Made by a program: the position numbers and the translations under genes. A stretch of 64,000 nucleotides of DNA from Liolophura sinensis (lineage: Eukaryota; Mollusca; Polyplacophora; Chitonida; Chitonidae), in contig NC_088306.1 of the NCBI RefSeq assembly GCF_032854445.1, forward strand, positions 9,512,193 through 9,576,192, given 5' to 3'. Shown here piece after piece: positions 47,353-59,119 of the stretch (positions are counted from its first letter, which is position 1; each line of letters opens with the position of its first letter). Under the pieces are notes generated by a model. That model saw only the letters and a program-made list of their open reading frames with translations, had not been told where the DNA came from and did not search any database.

Positions 47353-47609
47353 GGTAGTTTCTATTGAACGTTGTTGTCAAAACTGATCTTGCGGATTTTA
47401 GCCTAGGACCACCATTTTGATTGATATGCGAATGTGTGTTGTGATTTACACACGCAGTTCTTTTGCAATCTAATAAAATTGGTAAACAGAAGATTTGTAA
47501 GAGTTGTGTTTTGTACAAGTTTTGAAAACACTGTTTTGTTTCATCACAAATGCGAACATTACCTCAGGAAAAAAACTGTTATAATACACTGGTAATTTGG
47601 CAATTAAGC

Positions 47610-47690
47610 TACATAACAGAGCCAAGGGAAAACCCACAACCATCCGCAGGTTCCTGGAAGAGGTTCACACGTTCGACCAGAGATACGAAG
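47610..47690 (-). repeat. SINE-A, middle fragment
   Basis: 'gggaaaacccacaaccatcc', 'gcaggttcctgg' and 'cgaccagaga' survive; both ends are lost. Confidence 0.65.
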
Positions 47691-47992
47691 GCAGTAAATG
47701 GTTTGGCAAGAGTCACAAAAGAGACAAATTTTGATGTCGAAAACACAATTTTGTAATCCAGGAAAAGAAACAAAATTCACAAAAAGCACAATAATAATTC
47801 CTCAGTGATCCGGGCACGCTTCCGGAATCCTCATAGAAAGGTCAACAAGTGTTGTCCATATGCGAGTAACTGGTATTCCGAATCATCTGACACCAGGATC
47901 TGAAAATCTTGTTTTCGGCAACAAATATTCTTCATGTATCCGGGGATTATGTAATCCCGGTTTTGGCCTTTGAAGTTTGAAGGAGTTTTTTT

Positions 47993-48225
47993 TTAATATT
48001 TATTTATTTCAATGGTGTTTCACGCCGTACTCAAAAATATTTCACTTATACGACAGCGGTCAGCATTATGGTAGGAGGAAACCTTCTGCCTGAGCACGAC
48101 CACGACCATCCGCAGGTTGCTGACAGACCTTCCATGTAGGGCTGGAGAGGAAGTCAGCATGGACCGCATTGGTGAAGGGCTCCTGCATCATTGCGCAGCT
48201 TTGGCGTGCTAACCATGTCAGTAAA
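47993..48225 (-). repeat. SINE-A copy
   Basis: Tail, 'cgccgtactcaaaaatattt', 'cagcattatggtaggaggaa', 'caggttgctgacagaccttc' and part of the head. The region after it (48226-48300) shows a 'cccatttcccggttcgac' block also seen in the SINE at 56.5 kb. Confidence 0.85.
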
Positions 48226-49018
48226 GTTCGGCCCCAGCCCCATTTCCCGGTTCGACATTTAGATGTGAACTGAGCTCCCACTTCCCGGTTCCTTGCTCTG
48301 GGAAAAACAAGGGACTGGGAGACAAGTTCAGAAAACTTACACACCCTCTCCAATTTAAGCACTTGCATGACAGACAGTGTTGCACAATCAACATAATTTC
48401 ACATGAAATATAAGACGTTATTATTTTAAGGTAAACATTTACAATAGTACATAACATCGGTGAATATGACATAAGGAAAAAACACCTGGTACATGTATAT
48501 GAACATTAGGTATGGAAACGCTTAAACGCCTTAATAAATTGTTGAATATTGGTTAAGATTGCCTGATTTTTGTTTCTATTCGCCCTATTATGCCGCTAAT
48601 GTGTGATAGTATGTATCTCTATGGTTAGCAGGATCTACGTATTCTTTGTCCATTCCTACGATGCTTGGGGCTTTCCGTCATATGACGACAAAGAGTCATT
48701 ATGCGTGTGTGTGTGTGCTGTAATACACTCTGTGCCTTCTTGTGACGGGGAAAGCCAGTTTCGTCAAAGTGCTGCCGCCACTAAAGTATCATGCCGAAGA
48801 CACCAGGCATACATGTAACACTACACCCAGTCACTATTCTACTGGCACCGGGCCAACCAGTCCGGTATACTTGCTCTAACCTCTCATTGCTGAGATCACC
48901 CTATATATATTTATTTACATCACGTATAGCTTCCCGTAAAATCTTAAATCTGTCCTTTTAAGATTTATTAGTTTCATCCTAAAATCAATAATCATTGCAT
49001 TTTGTACACTAAAACTTG

Positions 49019-49105
49019 TAAAAGCCCGCGGAAAATCCATCGCGATTGGCAAGTTGATGACAGACCTTCCCACATACGACCGGATAGGATGCCAGCCTCA
49101 GATGG
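49019..49105 (-). repeat. SINE-A, middle fragment
   Basis: 'agcccgcggaaaatccatcg', 'gacagaccttcccacatacg' and 'ggatgccagcct' on the reverse strand. Confidence 0.7.
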
Positions 49106-49597
49106 TTTTGGCGTTATCATAAATAAAAGAGTTAATCGGTAGGGGGTCAAACACAACAAGATGTTGATAAACCATCAGATAAAAGGGGAACTATATACGT
49201 GTAGGCCGGCTCTTTTCTGTAATCATTCTATATATCTCCTTTTCAAAGAATGGAAATAACTCGAAAATTTGACCGGAAGTGACGTCTTTAACTAGTGTGT
49301 AGATGTCTTAGTGTAACCCATGCTCTGCGTTTATGTAAGCAGTGTGAACGAGTCATCGAAAATGAATTTCACTTCCCTTTTCTCCAGCATATCTCAACCT
49401 TAGATCATAGATGTATCAACACATATTGCTGGCGAAAATCATTCCATTGTTTTATTACAACATTTATTTAGCTATTATAACATATCTGTATACTGTTTGT
49501 ACTGGGGGGAAATATTTATTTGCAGCAGGTAATCGCAGAAAATAATGATGACCTTCTCCAGCAGTTGTTTCTCACAGTGCATGTAAATCTCAGTCTT

Positions 49598-49678
49598 GTA
49601 GCAGCCTCCGTGGCCGTGGTTAGCGTGGCCACACCACGCAGTGACTCTGGAGGCTCTCCTCAATGCAGTCGTTATGAG
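49598..49678 (+). repeat. SINE-A head only
   Basis: 'gcctccgtggccgtggttag' through 'caatgcagtcgttatgagtt', then a short A-rich tail. It is a head without body. Confidence 0.65.
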
Positions 49679-49834
49679 TTAAAAAAATAAAGCAAGATAT
49701 TTATAGTGTTTAAGACAATATATCAAGAAGTTAAGTACCTAGGGAAAATGCAAAGAAATGTGTAAAAATTACATTTTTATATTTGTCATTTACATACCCA
49801 ACAATTTTCAGCTGGAGTGATACTGGCGGTTGCT

Positions 49835-49985
49835 TATAGCAGCTTATGCTGGCTTCCTCCCCTGTAAGTGGAAAGGCCAGTCAGCAACCTCGGTCGTGGG
49901 TTTTCCCGGGGCCTCCCACTGTTATGCTGTGTATGAAATATTCTTGAGTGCGGCGGAAAACACTTGTCAAATAAATAAATAATTA
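49835..49985 (+). repeat. SINE-A, partly deleted
   Basis: 'cagcttatgctggcttcctc', 'gtcgtgggttttcccggggc', 'attcttgagtgcggcggaaa' and AAAT tail, with small internal losses. Confidence 0.85.
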
Positions 49986-50021
49986 AAGTAAATCATTAAT
50001 GTAATATTATTCTCAAACATA

Positions 50022-50223
50022 TACACTCAAAAATCAGTCTGTTCATTTTAACAAAAAATCTGTTGTCTGAGTGATGCTAGAGTGTACTCTGTTATCATAT
50101 GTTGAGTTAATAGAATATGTGTTATATTTAACAGAATAGTCTAATGCAATTGCAAACTACATTCTGGCATCACTCAGACAACCGACTTTCTTTTAAAATT
50201 AACCAATTATTTTTCTGAGTGTA
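50022..50223. mobile_element. MITE with long terminal inverted repeats
   Basis: About 202 bp including TA at both ends. The left arm starts TACACTCAAAAATCAG and runs some 65 bp to 'tgagtgatgctagagtgta'; the right arm is its reverse complement with scattered changes, ending 'ttctgagtgta'. The AT-rich centre has no coding capacity. TA-flanked CACTCA termini point to a Tc1/mariner-type source. Partial copies are at 13.3, 27.4 and 53.4 kb. Confidence 0.82.
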
Positions 50224-50282
50224 GCACTGCCCTTTTTGCCCTTGTAGAACACATCGGATAATTAGTATCCAATATGTTGGTA

Positions 50283-50639
50283 CCGGCCCGGATAGCACAT
50301 TTGGTAGAGCGTCCGCTTCGGGAGCGGTAGATCCAGGATCAATCCTGGGTCGAGTCACATCTAAGACCTTAAAAGAGGAAGTTGTAACTCCCTCTCTTGG
50401 CGTTCAGCATGAAGGGGATAGTGCAACGGCTGGTGACCCGCATCAGTATAATGGCTCTGGGCCGGGCGCCTTACTTGCCTCTGGTAAGTCGTCTCAGTGA
50501 AGCAGCACTAGATAAAAGAGCGGTGGAAATCTGTCCTGTAAGAAGGAGGCACATTACATACGCCCTAAGAATTCGTTCGTCGTCATATGACTGAAAAATT
50601 GTTGTCGTACGACGTTAAACCCCAAGCACTCACTCACTC
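50283..50639 (+). repeat. SINE-B, full length
   Basis: Head 'ccggcccggatagcacattt' (one base off in box A), body and (ACTC)n tail complete. No convincing target duplication. Confidence 0.92.
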
Positions 50640-52700
50640 CAATAAGTCGTGCGCTAACGGAGATAAAGTTAACTTTATATCAAATTTCATACTTTATAAC
50701 GCAACCATATCAGCATACTAAGATCAAAAGGACGCCTGAATGTAACATATTGATTAAGCCGAAGCCATGTAATAAGACACCCCTGCTCCCCGATCAGCAA
50801 GTGTAATCATGCACGAGGGGTGGAATCAATTGAGTTCTTCCATCATAAATACCTGGATTAATGATGGTGTCTATCAAACATGAACTCAGGCGCCAAGAAA
50901 CGAATGGATGTATTACGTAATCAAGCCTACAGCTCAACCACAGCTATGCTGAAGCCAAAATAGTCATATCGGATACACCACGTGAAGAGGCAAATCTAAT
51001 GCCGATCTGTCATGAGGCAGGAATCTTTCTCCTGTTGTTATTGGCATGGGATCGAGACTAGATTCAATCGAAGGATACTCGGAGACTCTTCCCGTATGTT
51101 TTCGTGTAAAATGTATGGTTCTTTACTATGTGGTACTATACTCATTTTAAGCAGTGGGAGTGGGGAATTAACAAGTTGTCTGACAAATGCCGGGAACGAA
51201 AAAGTAATACTAAGCAGCTATTTCTTCGGATATTTACTCGAATAAAACACTTTTTGATTTCGTTCCGGTCACGAATATCCTCATATACTTTGGCCAGAAA
51301 TAAAATTTGAGTGTCCCTGAGTAAAGCACAAACCTTAGCGTCGTCAAGGAGCTTTTCCTCTTGCAGCAACCCCATCCCCTCGAAATCTTTGTTACACTAA
51401 CACCAATTCAATTAAATCAATTCAGTTTGTTCACTCAGGTCGCACCTGTGGCTATGAGATATACGATGTATTGCATATGTACAGATGGCGACACGTCATC
51501 CGACGTAAACGTCAAATACAAGCGCTACATGTATCGTAACATACCATATGCACTGTTGACGCGGCACTCTGCCTATAATAACTTTTATCAAATTGCATAG
51601 TTTTATAAACCTGGTCTTGTATCGACAAACAAAGAGACAAACATATTTTCGAACAAGTGGGATGCTTTAAGTGGTATCTAGGTAATAAGGATTCCTTAAT
51701 CTGACTGAATGACGAACAAGAAAGAAAAACCTGTAATTCGCATCGTAAAAAGGGTCGTAAAAGGGACATGGTGGGTTTTTTTTTCACTTTTGCACTCGAG
51801 GTTTTATTTTTATAAAGCAGGGCTCCCAAAAAATAGAAAAACTCCCACAACAAGAGATCGGGTGGGAGTTCTTTTTTTTAAGTAGACGAAAAAAAAAATG
51901 TTACGGTATTGAAAACAGCAACAGAAAACAGACTCAGTGACTCAATATTACAATGTAAACAATGCTTTATATATAAAATGAGACGTACAGTTTTACAGAC
52001 AGTTCAACAACAACAACATAAAAAACATACACATCAGTATTACCGGTCTTTAAAAGTTTCCAGTTCACCTTTTCATCCCAACGAACGTGTTCCAGGAGAT
52101 CCAACGTAAAGACCATGGGATAAACACACAATTCACACAAGTCAAAAATTGTCCTAGACAGGTACTTCGCCAGGATAGCGAACGCGAACACAGTACACAG
52201 GTAACACAGAACTGGAACAGTCAAGCCTTTGAATGACGTCACACCCGCAGAGCACAACACAGGGTAAATACAGGCATGGAGGTATAATCCACTTCAGATC
52301 AGTCACAGCTCAGAAGCTCACAAACGAGCCGTTCAGAGACGTAGAGTAATGTCACCTTGTGGCAGAACGAACGTCCTTTGCAAAACTGAAAACTTCAGTT
52401 TAGAGTCCTTGACGACCTTGTCGGTCAGGTGAGGTCAGCGTGTTAAACAAATTACACAGTCAACACTGTATAATCATAATAAAGATCCGAACACCAATAA
52501 ACGTGACTTCCGCAGAAATTCACATAAACCAGACATCAGTACTACTGTGGTACACAAACGGTGCCGGCATAAAAATCTGTCCTCCCAAATGAAACTGGCA
52601 TCACCAGCTCATATCACAATAATGGACTAGATACGAGAGCGTCTCACACTCTCCTGGCTCCCAGTGGATGCAGCAAAAAATACCTCCCCTCTGCACAGAA
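50640..52700. other. No supported gene; several chance frames
   Basis: Frames of 60-113 codons overlap on both strands. The 97-codon frame at 51967-52260 (-) is hydrophobic but lacks an early ATG. 51830-51900 is A/T homopolymer-rich. No repeat family recognised. Confidence 0.4.
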
Positions 52701-52707
52701 AACACGG

Positions 52708-52762
52708 CTTATATATGTGCCAGGTGGATTCAACTATTCTTAGACACTTAAAAACAGCCAAT
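52708..52762 (-). promoter_or_regulatory. Possible core promoter, - strand
   Basis: On the - strand a TATATAAG box (52715-52708) has an inverted CCAAT (ATTGG, about 52757) some 40 bp upstream, and the 600 bp downstream are less AT-rich than their surroundings. No coding frame with a good ATG follows, so a non-coding transcript or an untranslated first exon is possible. Weak. Confidence 0.28.
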
Positions 52763-53351
52763 GAACATCCAGTTAAATAAACAGAGCATTGAACAAGGTG
52801 CTTTCGGCCAGGTCCGCGCTGTACAGGGCCTGTTATGCTTTCACAAAGGTCCGCAGACTAAAAAATCATTAAATAATCATACATAACAAAAAACAACAAA
52901 GAAAAACTTCCACATAAAGATGATCTCGGGCTCCGACATAATCAGCCAATCGGATATCTGCACGTTTGTTTTCGAATAAACGTGATTTCCTGCAGTCAGA
53001 AAGGTGCTACTTGAAATAGTTTACAGATATCACATTTCTTGTTGCATAACTGTGTCATTCCACGTGAGGGTTGTTTTACATGATAGTTTATACGTGTATA
53101 CGAGAAGCACAAAGAGATATACGTGTTTTAGTATATGCCATTGTCTTTGAATATAAACAAATTAATCTAAATTACTGGTGGTTTTATATATGTTGCATAT
53201 ATTCAATGTTTAATAACGATTATTTTTCGCCCTTTATTGTTGGTTTATGCTAAGTATAAACCAGTTGAGATATAGTCGAAAACAAATGTGCAGATATCTG
53301 ACATCAGGAGACCCTTAAAGTGGGGCAACTTGGGTATTGCAGCCATATTGT

Positions 53352-53535
53352 ACGCTAAAAAAAGACTAATCTGTTAATATTAACGGAAGCATCTTGCCTG
53401 AGTGATGCTAGATTGGTATTCTGTTATTGGTATTCTGACAATTTTGGTATGACTGAGCTGAATACAAGTGACTCTCCAAAAGAAATAGACTATAGTCTCA
53501 AAGAACTTTATGTTGAATTAATAGAATAGACTTGT
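53352..53535. repeat. MITE copy, decayed
   Basis: Left arm ('tacgctaaaaaaagactaat', 'tgcctgagtgatgctagatt') is clear; the right arm is replaced or lost after 'ttgaattaatagaatagac'. Confidence 0.65.
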
Positions 53536-54499
53536 TGGGGTGAGCTGACAAGAAAACCGCCTCAGGAGAGTCATTGCTTGAAGAAGAATATTGTGGCCTT
53601 GCATCATTTTTCCATAGAGTCTGAAAGAGTAATAAAAGAGTCTGTTATAATGCTTACACCCATGCATGTCCCTTGTGTCCACGAACACGACGCTTGTGTC
53701 CACGAACATCGCTCTGACCCAGCGCCAAACTAAAAGAAACATCGGCCCTGTGAACACGGAACAGAACTGATACTTTTTGGTTGGGTATCAGGCGTTTATG
53801 TTTGTATGTTGTAATTGTCACATTGTTAAATACCAATGGTCGGGGGAGAGCTCCCAGGTTTTGTGACGTCACAAAGCTATAACATAGCAAAATGGCATCA
53901 TCAAATGAGTGGTTAGGTGATGAGGATTGTTTGCTGTTAACCGGTGTAGAATTTTAAAAATATTTTTAGAACATTTCTGGAATACTATTTTATTTATTAA
54001 TTCAACTTTAGTGGCTGACTTTATGTTGACTTTAATCGCACTGAGGGTTGCTCTTTCAAATGCCAAGAAGGTTGGAGAATTACGGTAGACTGCCTTTGTA
54101 TCGTATCTAATCAACAGGACGGAGGATGGCTGAGTTCAAATTTGATAATATTAAGCAAAGGCGTGGTAGTTACTTGAGTTTCTTCTGTGGAGAAATCAAG
54201 ATGCTTATCTGGATAAGAAGTCCAGATCCCCGTCTCAACGAAGCCAATTTTAGGATGATATGTAACTTTGAACTTACCGCAGACCCGTGTCAAAGGCTGA
54301 AATAAAACCCTTGGCGCAGGAAACCTTAAGGCAGAGACAACATTTCTGGACACTTTGTCAAGTCGTATTGGTAGTATTTTCCAAAACTGTTATTATTTGT
54401 GCTTTTTAACGAATTAATTTTTTTCTTCAACATTGTCATGATATACATGTTTGGCCTTTTTTTCATATTATTAACTTTATTCCTTACTTTCTTACACTA

Positions 54500-55367
54500 T
54501 TGCAAAATAGGAGGTCTCAGATATTTTCGACTTCTTTTTCAGCATGTCCCTGTTCCCTATTTCTCTATACAGGGCGGCCTGGCAACAACCTGCGGAGGGT
54601 CTCGGGTTTCCCCCGGGCTTCGCACGGTTTCCACTCACCGTAATGCTGGCAGCCGTCGCATAAGTGAAATATTCTTGAGTACGGCGTAAAACACCAATCA
54701 AATAAATAAATAAATCGGCGCAGATCTGTGTCAAACTATGGTCTTTCCTTAGGGCGAATTGTCACGGTTTGGTTAGGTGTGCACTGCTTTGCAATTTCTA
54801 GAAATTTCTTTGTGAATGTCTTGCACTTGTCATCTACATCTAGACAATTCTGAAAATAGCCTTCTCAGCCGATATGACCCAACATAGTATTAAATTTTTC
54901 AACATCATTCTGTTTGTATAATCAGACATCTCTTTGATAAGGCTGCTTTATTTTGTAGCTAAAACCTACATCGCAATATGTGCTTCTGCGGTCACTAATT
55001 TTTCTTTCGGCACATCAAAGACTTCACACTGTGTAACTTTAATGCATTCACCAGTGATGATTGGGTCGATAAGTGTTGATGAATGCTGGGTAACTCGGTT
55101 AGGTTCATGAAATGCATTCACCAGTTTAAGACGTGTCATAATAGGCGGGACAAACTTTGAGTTATTATTTGATAAGTCATCGTTTAGGTCACCGATTAGA
55201 ACAGTGTTACTAGAAGCATCTAACATCTTTTCAATAGCAACTTCTAACCTATCATATGTTTGCGGAGTACTTTGTGGAGGAATGTATGTGGTACTAAGAA
55301 TTAATGATCGACCATATGACTGAATTTCTAGACACAGTAACTCAAAGTTGCTGTCTTCCAAGTGCAT
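54500..55367 (-). pseudogene. LINE ORF2 fragment: endonuclease to linker, broken
   Basis: On the - strand from 55367 an apurinic-type endonuclease C-terminal half is readable: VLIGDLNDDL (the GD-N catalytic motif) and TLIDPIIT. A frameshift near 55010 moves the reading to ISDRRSTYC, where the usual SDH has His replaced by Arg, and then to SYKIKQPYQRDV and RPKERPWFDTDLRR with in-frame stops. After a SINE-A (54580-54715), REIGNRDMLKKKSK resumes the same reading. Known relatives are jockey/CR1-type LINEs of molluscs. Reverse transcriptase is absent and the element is dead. Confidence 0.8.
54580..54715 (+). repeat. SINE-A nested in the LINE fragment
   Basis: From 'ggcaacaacctgcggagggt' to 'gagtacggcgtaaaacacca' and AAAT tail, 5'-truncated. 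LINE reading continues on both sides, so this SINE inserted after the LINE did. Confidence 0.88.
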
Positions 55368-55369
55368 AT

Positions 55370-56510
55370 ACTACTTCTCGTACCTCTAGGTGGAAGAATA
55401 AGACCTGTACAGACCCAGCTCCAGGTTCGGTGTTCATCTGGATATGCGCCCCCTAGCGTCGTACCAAAGCTACAGGTACCATTAGGTGCGGCATACCTTA
55501 AAGTGTGCATGTACCAGGTTTGATATCTCTTGGTGCAATAATAAGAGCTGTAGAGATCCAGCTCCAGGTTCGGTGTTCATCTGGATATGCGCCCCCTAGC
55601 GTCGTACCAAAGCTACAGGTACCATTAGGTGCGGCATACCTTAAAGTGTGCATGTACCAGGTTTGATATCTCTTGGTGCAATAATAAGAGCTGTAGAGAT
55701 CCAGCTCCAGGTTCGGTGTTCATCTGGATATGCGCCCCCTAGCGTCGTACCAAAGCTACAGGTACCATTAGGTGCGGCATACCTTAAAGTGTGCATGTAC
55801 CAGGTTTGATATCTCTTGGTGCAATAATAAGAGCTGTAGAGACCCAGCTCCAGGTTCGGTGTTCATCTGGATATGCGCCCCCTAGCGTCGTACCGAAGCT
55901 ATAGGTACCATTAGGTGCGGCATACCTTAAAGTGTGCATGTACCAGGTTTGATATCTCTTGGTGCAATAATAAGAGCTGTAGAGATCCAGCTCCGGGTTC
56001 GGTGTTCATCTGGATATGCGCCCCCTAGCGTCGTACCAAAGCTACAGGTACCATTAGGTGCGGCATACCTTAAAGTGTGCATGTACCAGGTTTGATATCT
56101 CTAGGTGCAATAATAAGAGCTGTAGAGATCCAGCTCCAGGTTCGGTGTTCATCTGGATATGCGCCCCCATGCGTCGTACCGAAGCTACAGGTACCATCAG
56201 GTTCGGCATGCCTCAAAGTGTGCATGTACCAGGTTTGATACCTCTAGGTGCAATAATAAGAGCTGTACAGACCCAGCTCTCGGTTCGATATGAATCTGCA
56301 TATGCACCCACTAGCGTCGCACCTTGGGACTTTTAGCACAATCAAATGCGGCATGCCTTAAAGTGTACAATACCACGTTTGGTACCGCTAGGTGCAATAA
56401 TAGCAGCTGTATAGACCCAGCTCCCGAATCGCTGTTCATCTACCATGAGGTGCGGCATGCCTTATAGTGTGCATGTACCACGTTTGGTACCTCTATGTGC
56501 AATATTAAGA
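55370..56510. repeat. 143-bp satellite array, about eight units
   Basis: The point 'ccaggttcggtgttcatctg' recurs at 55421, 55564, 55707, 55850, 55993 and 56136, exactly 143 bp apart, then in altered form at 56279 and 56423. The first six units are almost identical; the last two are diverged and the eighth is shortened. Each unit contains 'atgcgccccctagcgtcgta' and 'gtgcatgtaccaggtttgat'. Open frames here on both strands follow the repeat and are not genes. Confidence 0.97.
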
Positions 56511-56535
56511 TCAGAATATTACAATAAATATTCAA

Positions 56536-56650
56536 AGTTAGCTCCCATTTCCCAGTCCGATATTCAGCTTTGAGTATCGAACCAGGAACAGGGAAGTAGG
56601 AGCTAACTTCACTGAAATGTGCTAACCACCTCGACCAAGGAGGTCCCTTT
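56536..56650 (-). repeat. tRNA-derived SINE, third type
   Basis: On the - strand a box-A-like 'tggtcgaggtggttagcaca' is followed by a box-B-like 'cctggttcgatactc'. A 19-bp inverted repeat (17 matches) at 56536-56554 and 56590-56608 would form a hairpin with 'agctccca' and 'cttccc' in the stem. Parts of it recur at 48.23-48.30 kb. Body differs from SINE-A and SINE-B. Confidence 0.55.
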
Positions 56651-56734
56651 TCTAAATACTGAAATATACCTGTAGCTAATTAATACACGCGCACGCGTGT
56701 AGGATTGTAATATATATTTCCCTTACTTTTAATA

Positions 56735-56877
56735 GACGTCTTGCAGCAAGCTGCGGATGGTCGTGGGTTTCCCTGGGCTATGCCCAGTTACCTCCTGCAT
56801 AATGCTGGCTGCTGTCGTGTAAGTGAAATATTCTTGAGTACGGCGTAAAACACAAATCAAATAAATAGATAAATACG
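56735..56877 (+). repeat. SINE-A, 3' half
   Basis: 'gcaagctgcggatggtcgtg', 'ataatgctggctgctgtcgt', 'gagtacggcgtaaaacacaa' and tail. Confidence 0.88.
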
Positions 56878-57057
56878 TTTAGTAAGCCTAAAAAGTTTTA
56901 GGAAAAAATATGATTAATAAGTTATTGATATATTAATATGTAATCGCAGATAGTGCACGGATATGTGTGCATTTTTTCGCAGATGTCGTAGTCAAATATA
57001 AGTATTCGCGATATTGATGTGTTTTTTCATGAAGCTCTTATTGTGTTATCCAATAGA

Positions 57058-57245
57058 GAATTATTTATTTATTTGGGTTCTTTACGTCGTACTCCAGATT
57101 ATTTTACTTATACGACAGCAGTCAGCATTATAGTGGGAGGAAAACCAGGATCATTCGCAGACTGTTGGCAGACCTTCCCACATAAGGCCGGAGAGGAAGC
57201 CAACCTTGAGCTGGACTTGAACTCACGGCGATCATCTCACAGAGG
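57058..57245 (-). repeat. SINE-A copy
   Basis: TTTA-type tail, 'tcgtactccagattatttta', 'cagcattatagtgggaggaa', box-B region 'ggacttgaactcacggcg'; head lost. Confidence 0.88.
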
Positions 57246-58807
57246 CAAGAGGAAATCTGCTAAGTAAGCCAGCTAAATATCCAGTACAAGTCTCTTGAAC
57301 ACCTGTTGTCATATTAATTCCAAAGCAAAGCTGGTGGATACGTTGGATGAATGATTCGCGGCAAACAATGGAGCCAGTCAGTTGTTGCCTTGAGCTCCTA
57401 TTGCTGAGGTGATGAAGCTAACCGAGGCCGAGGGAAACATTTTGTTGATTAATTTCATTCATGACGAATGATCGCTTATTGCAAGCATCCATACTCAAAA
57501 CACCAACTGACTATAAAAGCCAATAAGGATAAAATCTAATCCGCAGTTTTCGTTTTCCAGGTTGATTCTCATGCGCAAAAAAGGCATGCCGTGGCCTGTG
57601 ACTTCGTGTCTTGTTACAAGAAGGACACTTGGACAAAAATACCGCACATGCTGCCTGCAAAGATCTTTGTTCCTAGACTCCGTGTAAGACGACATCAATG
57701 ACATTGAGACACTGTCACAAACCGGTGAGTGGTAATTTACATATGTAAAACAGTTGGCTGTCGATTGGTCATGATGGCTCGGCCATCTCTTGCCAGATGC
57801 AGCTGACTAATACACCGACGCGGACAAGCCTTCACAAGAAACAGTTGGTATTACACATAGAAGGGGTCCGGTTGGATTTGCTTTGACAAGACAGGGTAAA
57901 TCCATCGCTGGTAAATATATGAGACACAAATACCGTTTCCTGGAATTTGACTGTTGGATACTGCACGTGTTTATTGGACATAAAGTGTTACAATATTGCT
58001 GAAATAAGTTTCAATATGAAATGGTCCGACAAAATGCCGTTTATGTACAACAGATTTCGGGATCCTGCTTGTGATTATACCGCGCCAGGTGCCCATATAC
58101 TGTAACACTTCGCTATGGAAACTTTCGACGTCCCGTGTACAAGAGAAATGGGTTCCATGCCGTAGAATAATCTAAAAAAAACCCTCACAACGATAGTCCC
58201 GGTGTCTTCGGATGGCGCCAAGTACCCATTTACGGCCAAGCAATTCCTAAAACAGACTTAACCTTTCCCTGTATGCAATAGCCATTGACGAAGGCAAATT
58301 TTATGTTTCTTTGTGCTGAAAACCACGGGAAATTTGCGTAAGTCCTTAACTATTCAGTGTTGGGAAACGATCATTGAAGAGTTATAAAGTTAGGATTACT
58401 GCCATTATCTGACGTCGTCGTTCATTCTTAGATGTGTCAACGGATTGAAGTCATTTCCTCCACCATGTGACCAAAATAACAATCCACACCTGCGGCAGTT
58501 AAGATGAGGATGCACATAATAGTGACATCAAGTTGTGGCAATTTATTGTAGAACCTGTCCTTCATGATGAACATTTAAGAAGGGGGCTCATTGTCTAACA
58601 AAAGGTTGGAAGTTGTTAAGACTAGGGTAATATTTACGTGTAACTTTCTACGTCACTGCTTACGTCAATTCGTTCATGCCTCCCGGAGTAATAGTGGCCA
58701 AATATGGAGATCCTTTTCAGATGTAAGCCACGTTACAAGCGCACATGCGCATTCCACCCTTACCATTTATATCTGTCTCAAAGGCGTCTCAAAACCACGT
58801 TCTAGCA

Positions 58808-58886
58808 CAACCCAAGTGGCGTAATGGCATAAGTAACCGGCTCCGAACTCGACAAGCTGTCTAAAGTTTGAATCCAGGGCGATTCA
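58808..58886 (+). repeat. tRNA-like sequence, degenerate
   Basis: Box-A-like 'agtggcgtaatggcataagt' and box-B-like 'gtttgaatccag' are spaced as in a tRNA, but stems do not pair. A SINE head or tRNA pseudogene. Confidence 0.35.
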
Positions 58887-59083
58887 CAATAAACCACGGA
58901 AATCCTTTAAAGAATGTATGAACCGCAAAAAAAAAATACAACGCAGAAATCTCCTATATACCAGTGACACGTGACAAACTAGAATGATGGTCTTAATTAC
59001 GCTGTTTTTCTTTGTGCGCAAATTGAACATCTCCCCATTCAATTTCAACCAATGAAAAATCAGTAAAAGCACATGACCGGAGG

Positions 59084-59119
59084 TGGGGGGTAGAGGGGGT
59101 GGGGTTTGTGGTGGGTGGG
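59084..59119 (+). other. G-quadruplex-like tract
   Basis: Five runs of three to six G within 36 bp on the + strand, with loops of 1-8 bases. About 600 bp upstream of the cyclin start codon. Confidence 0.6.

Noticed and set aside
51967-52260. 97-codon hydrophobic frame, - strand
   Set aside because: No ATG before the hydrophobic part, an upstream stop close by, and no homology recognised.
55328-56336. Frames on both strands across the 143-bp array
   Set aside because: They repeat with the satellite unit; no independent support.
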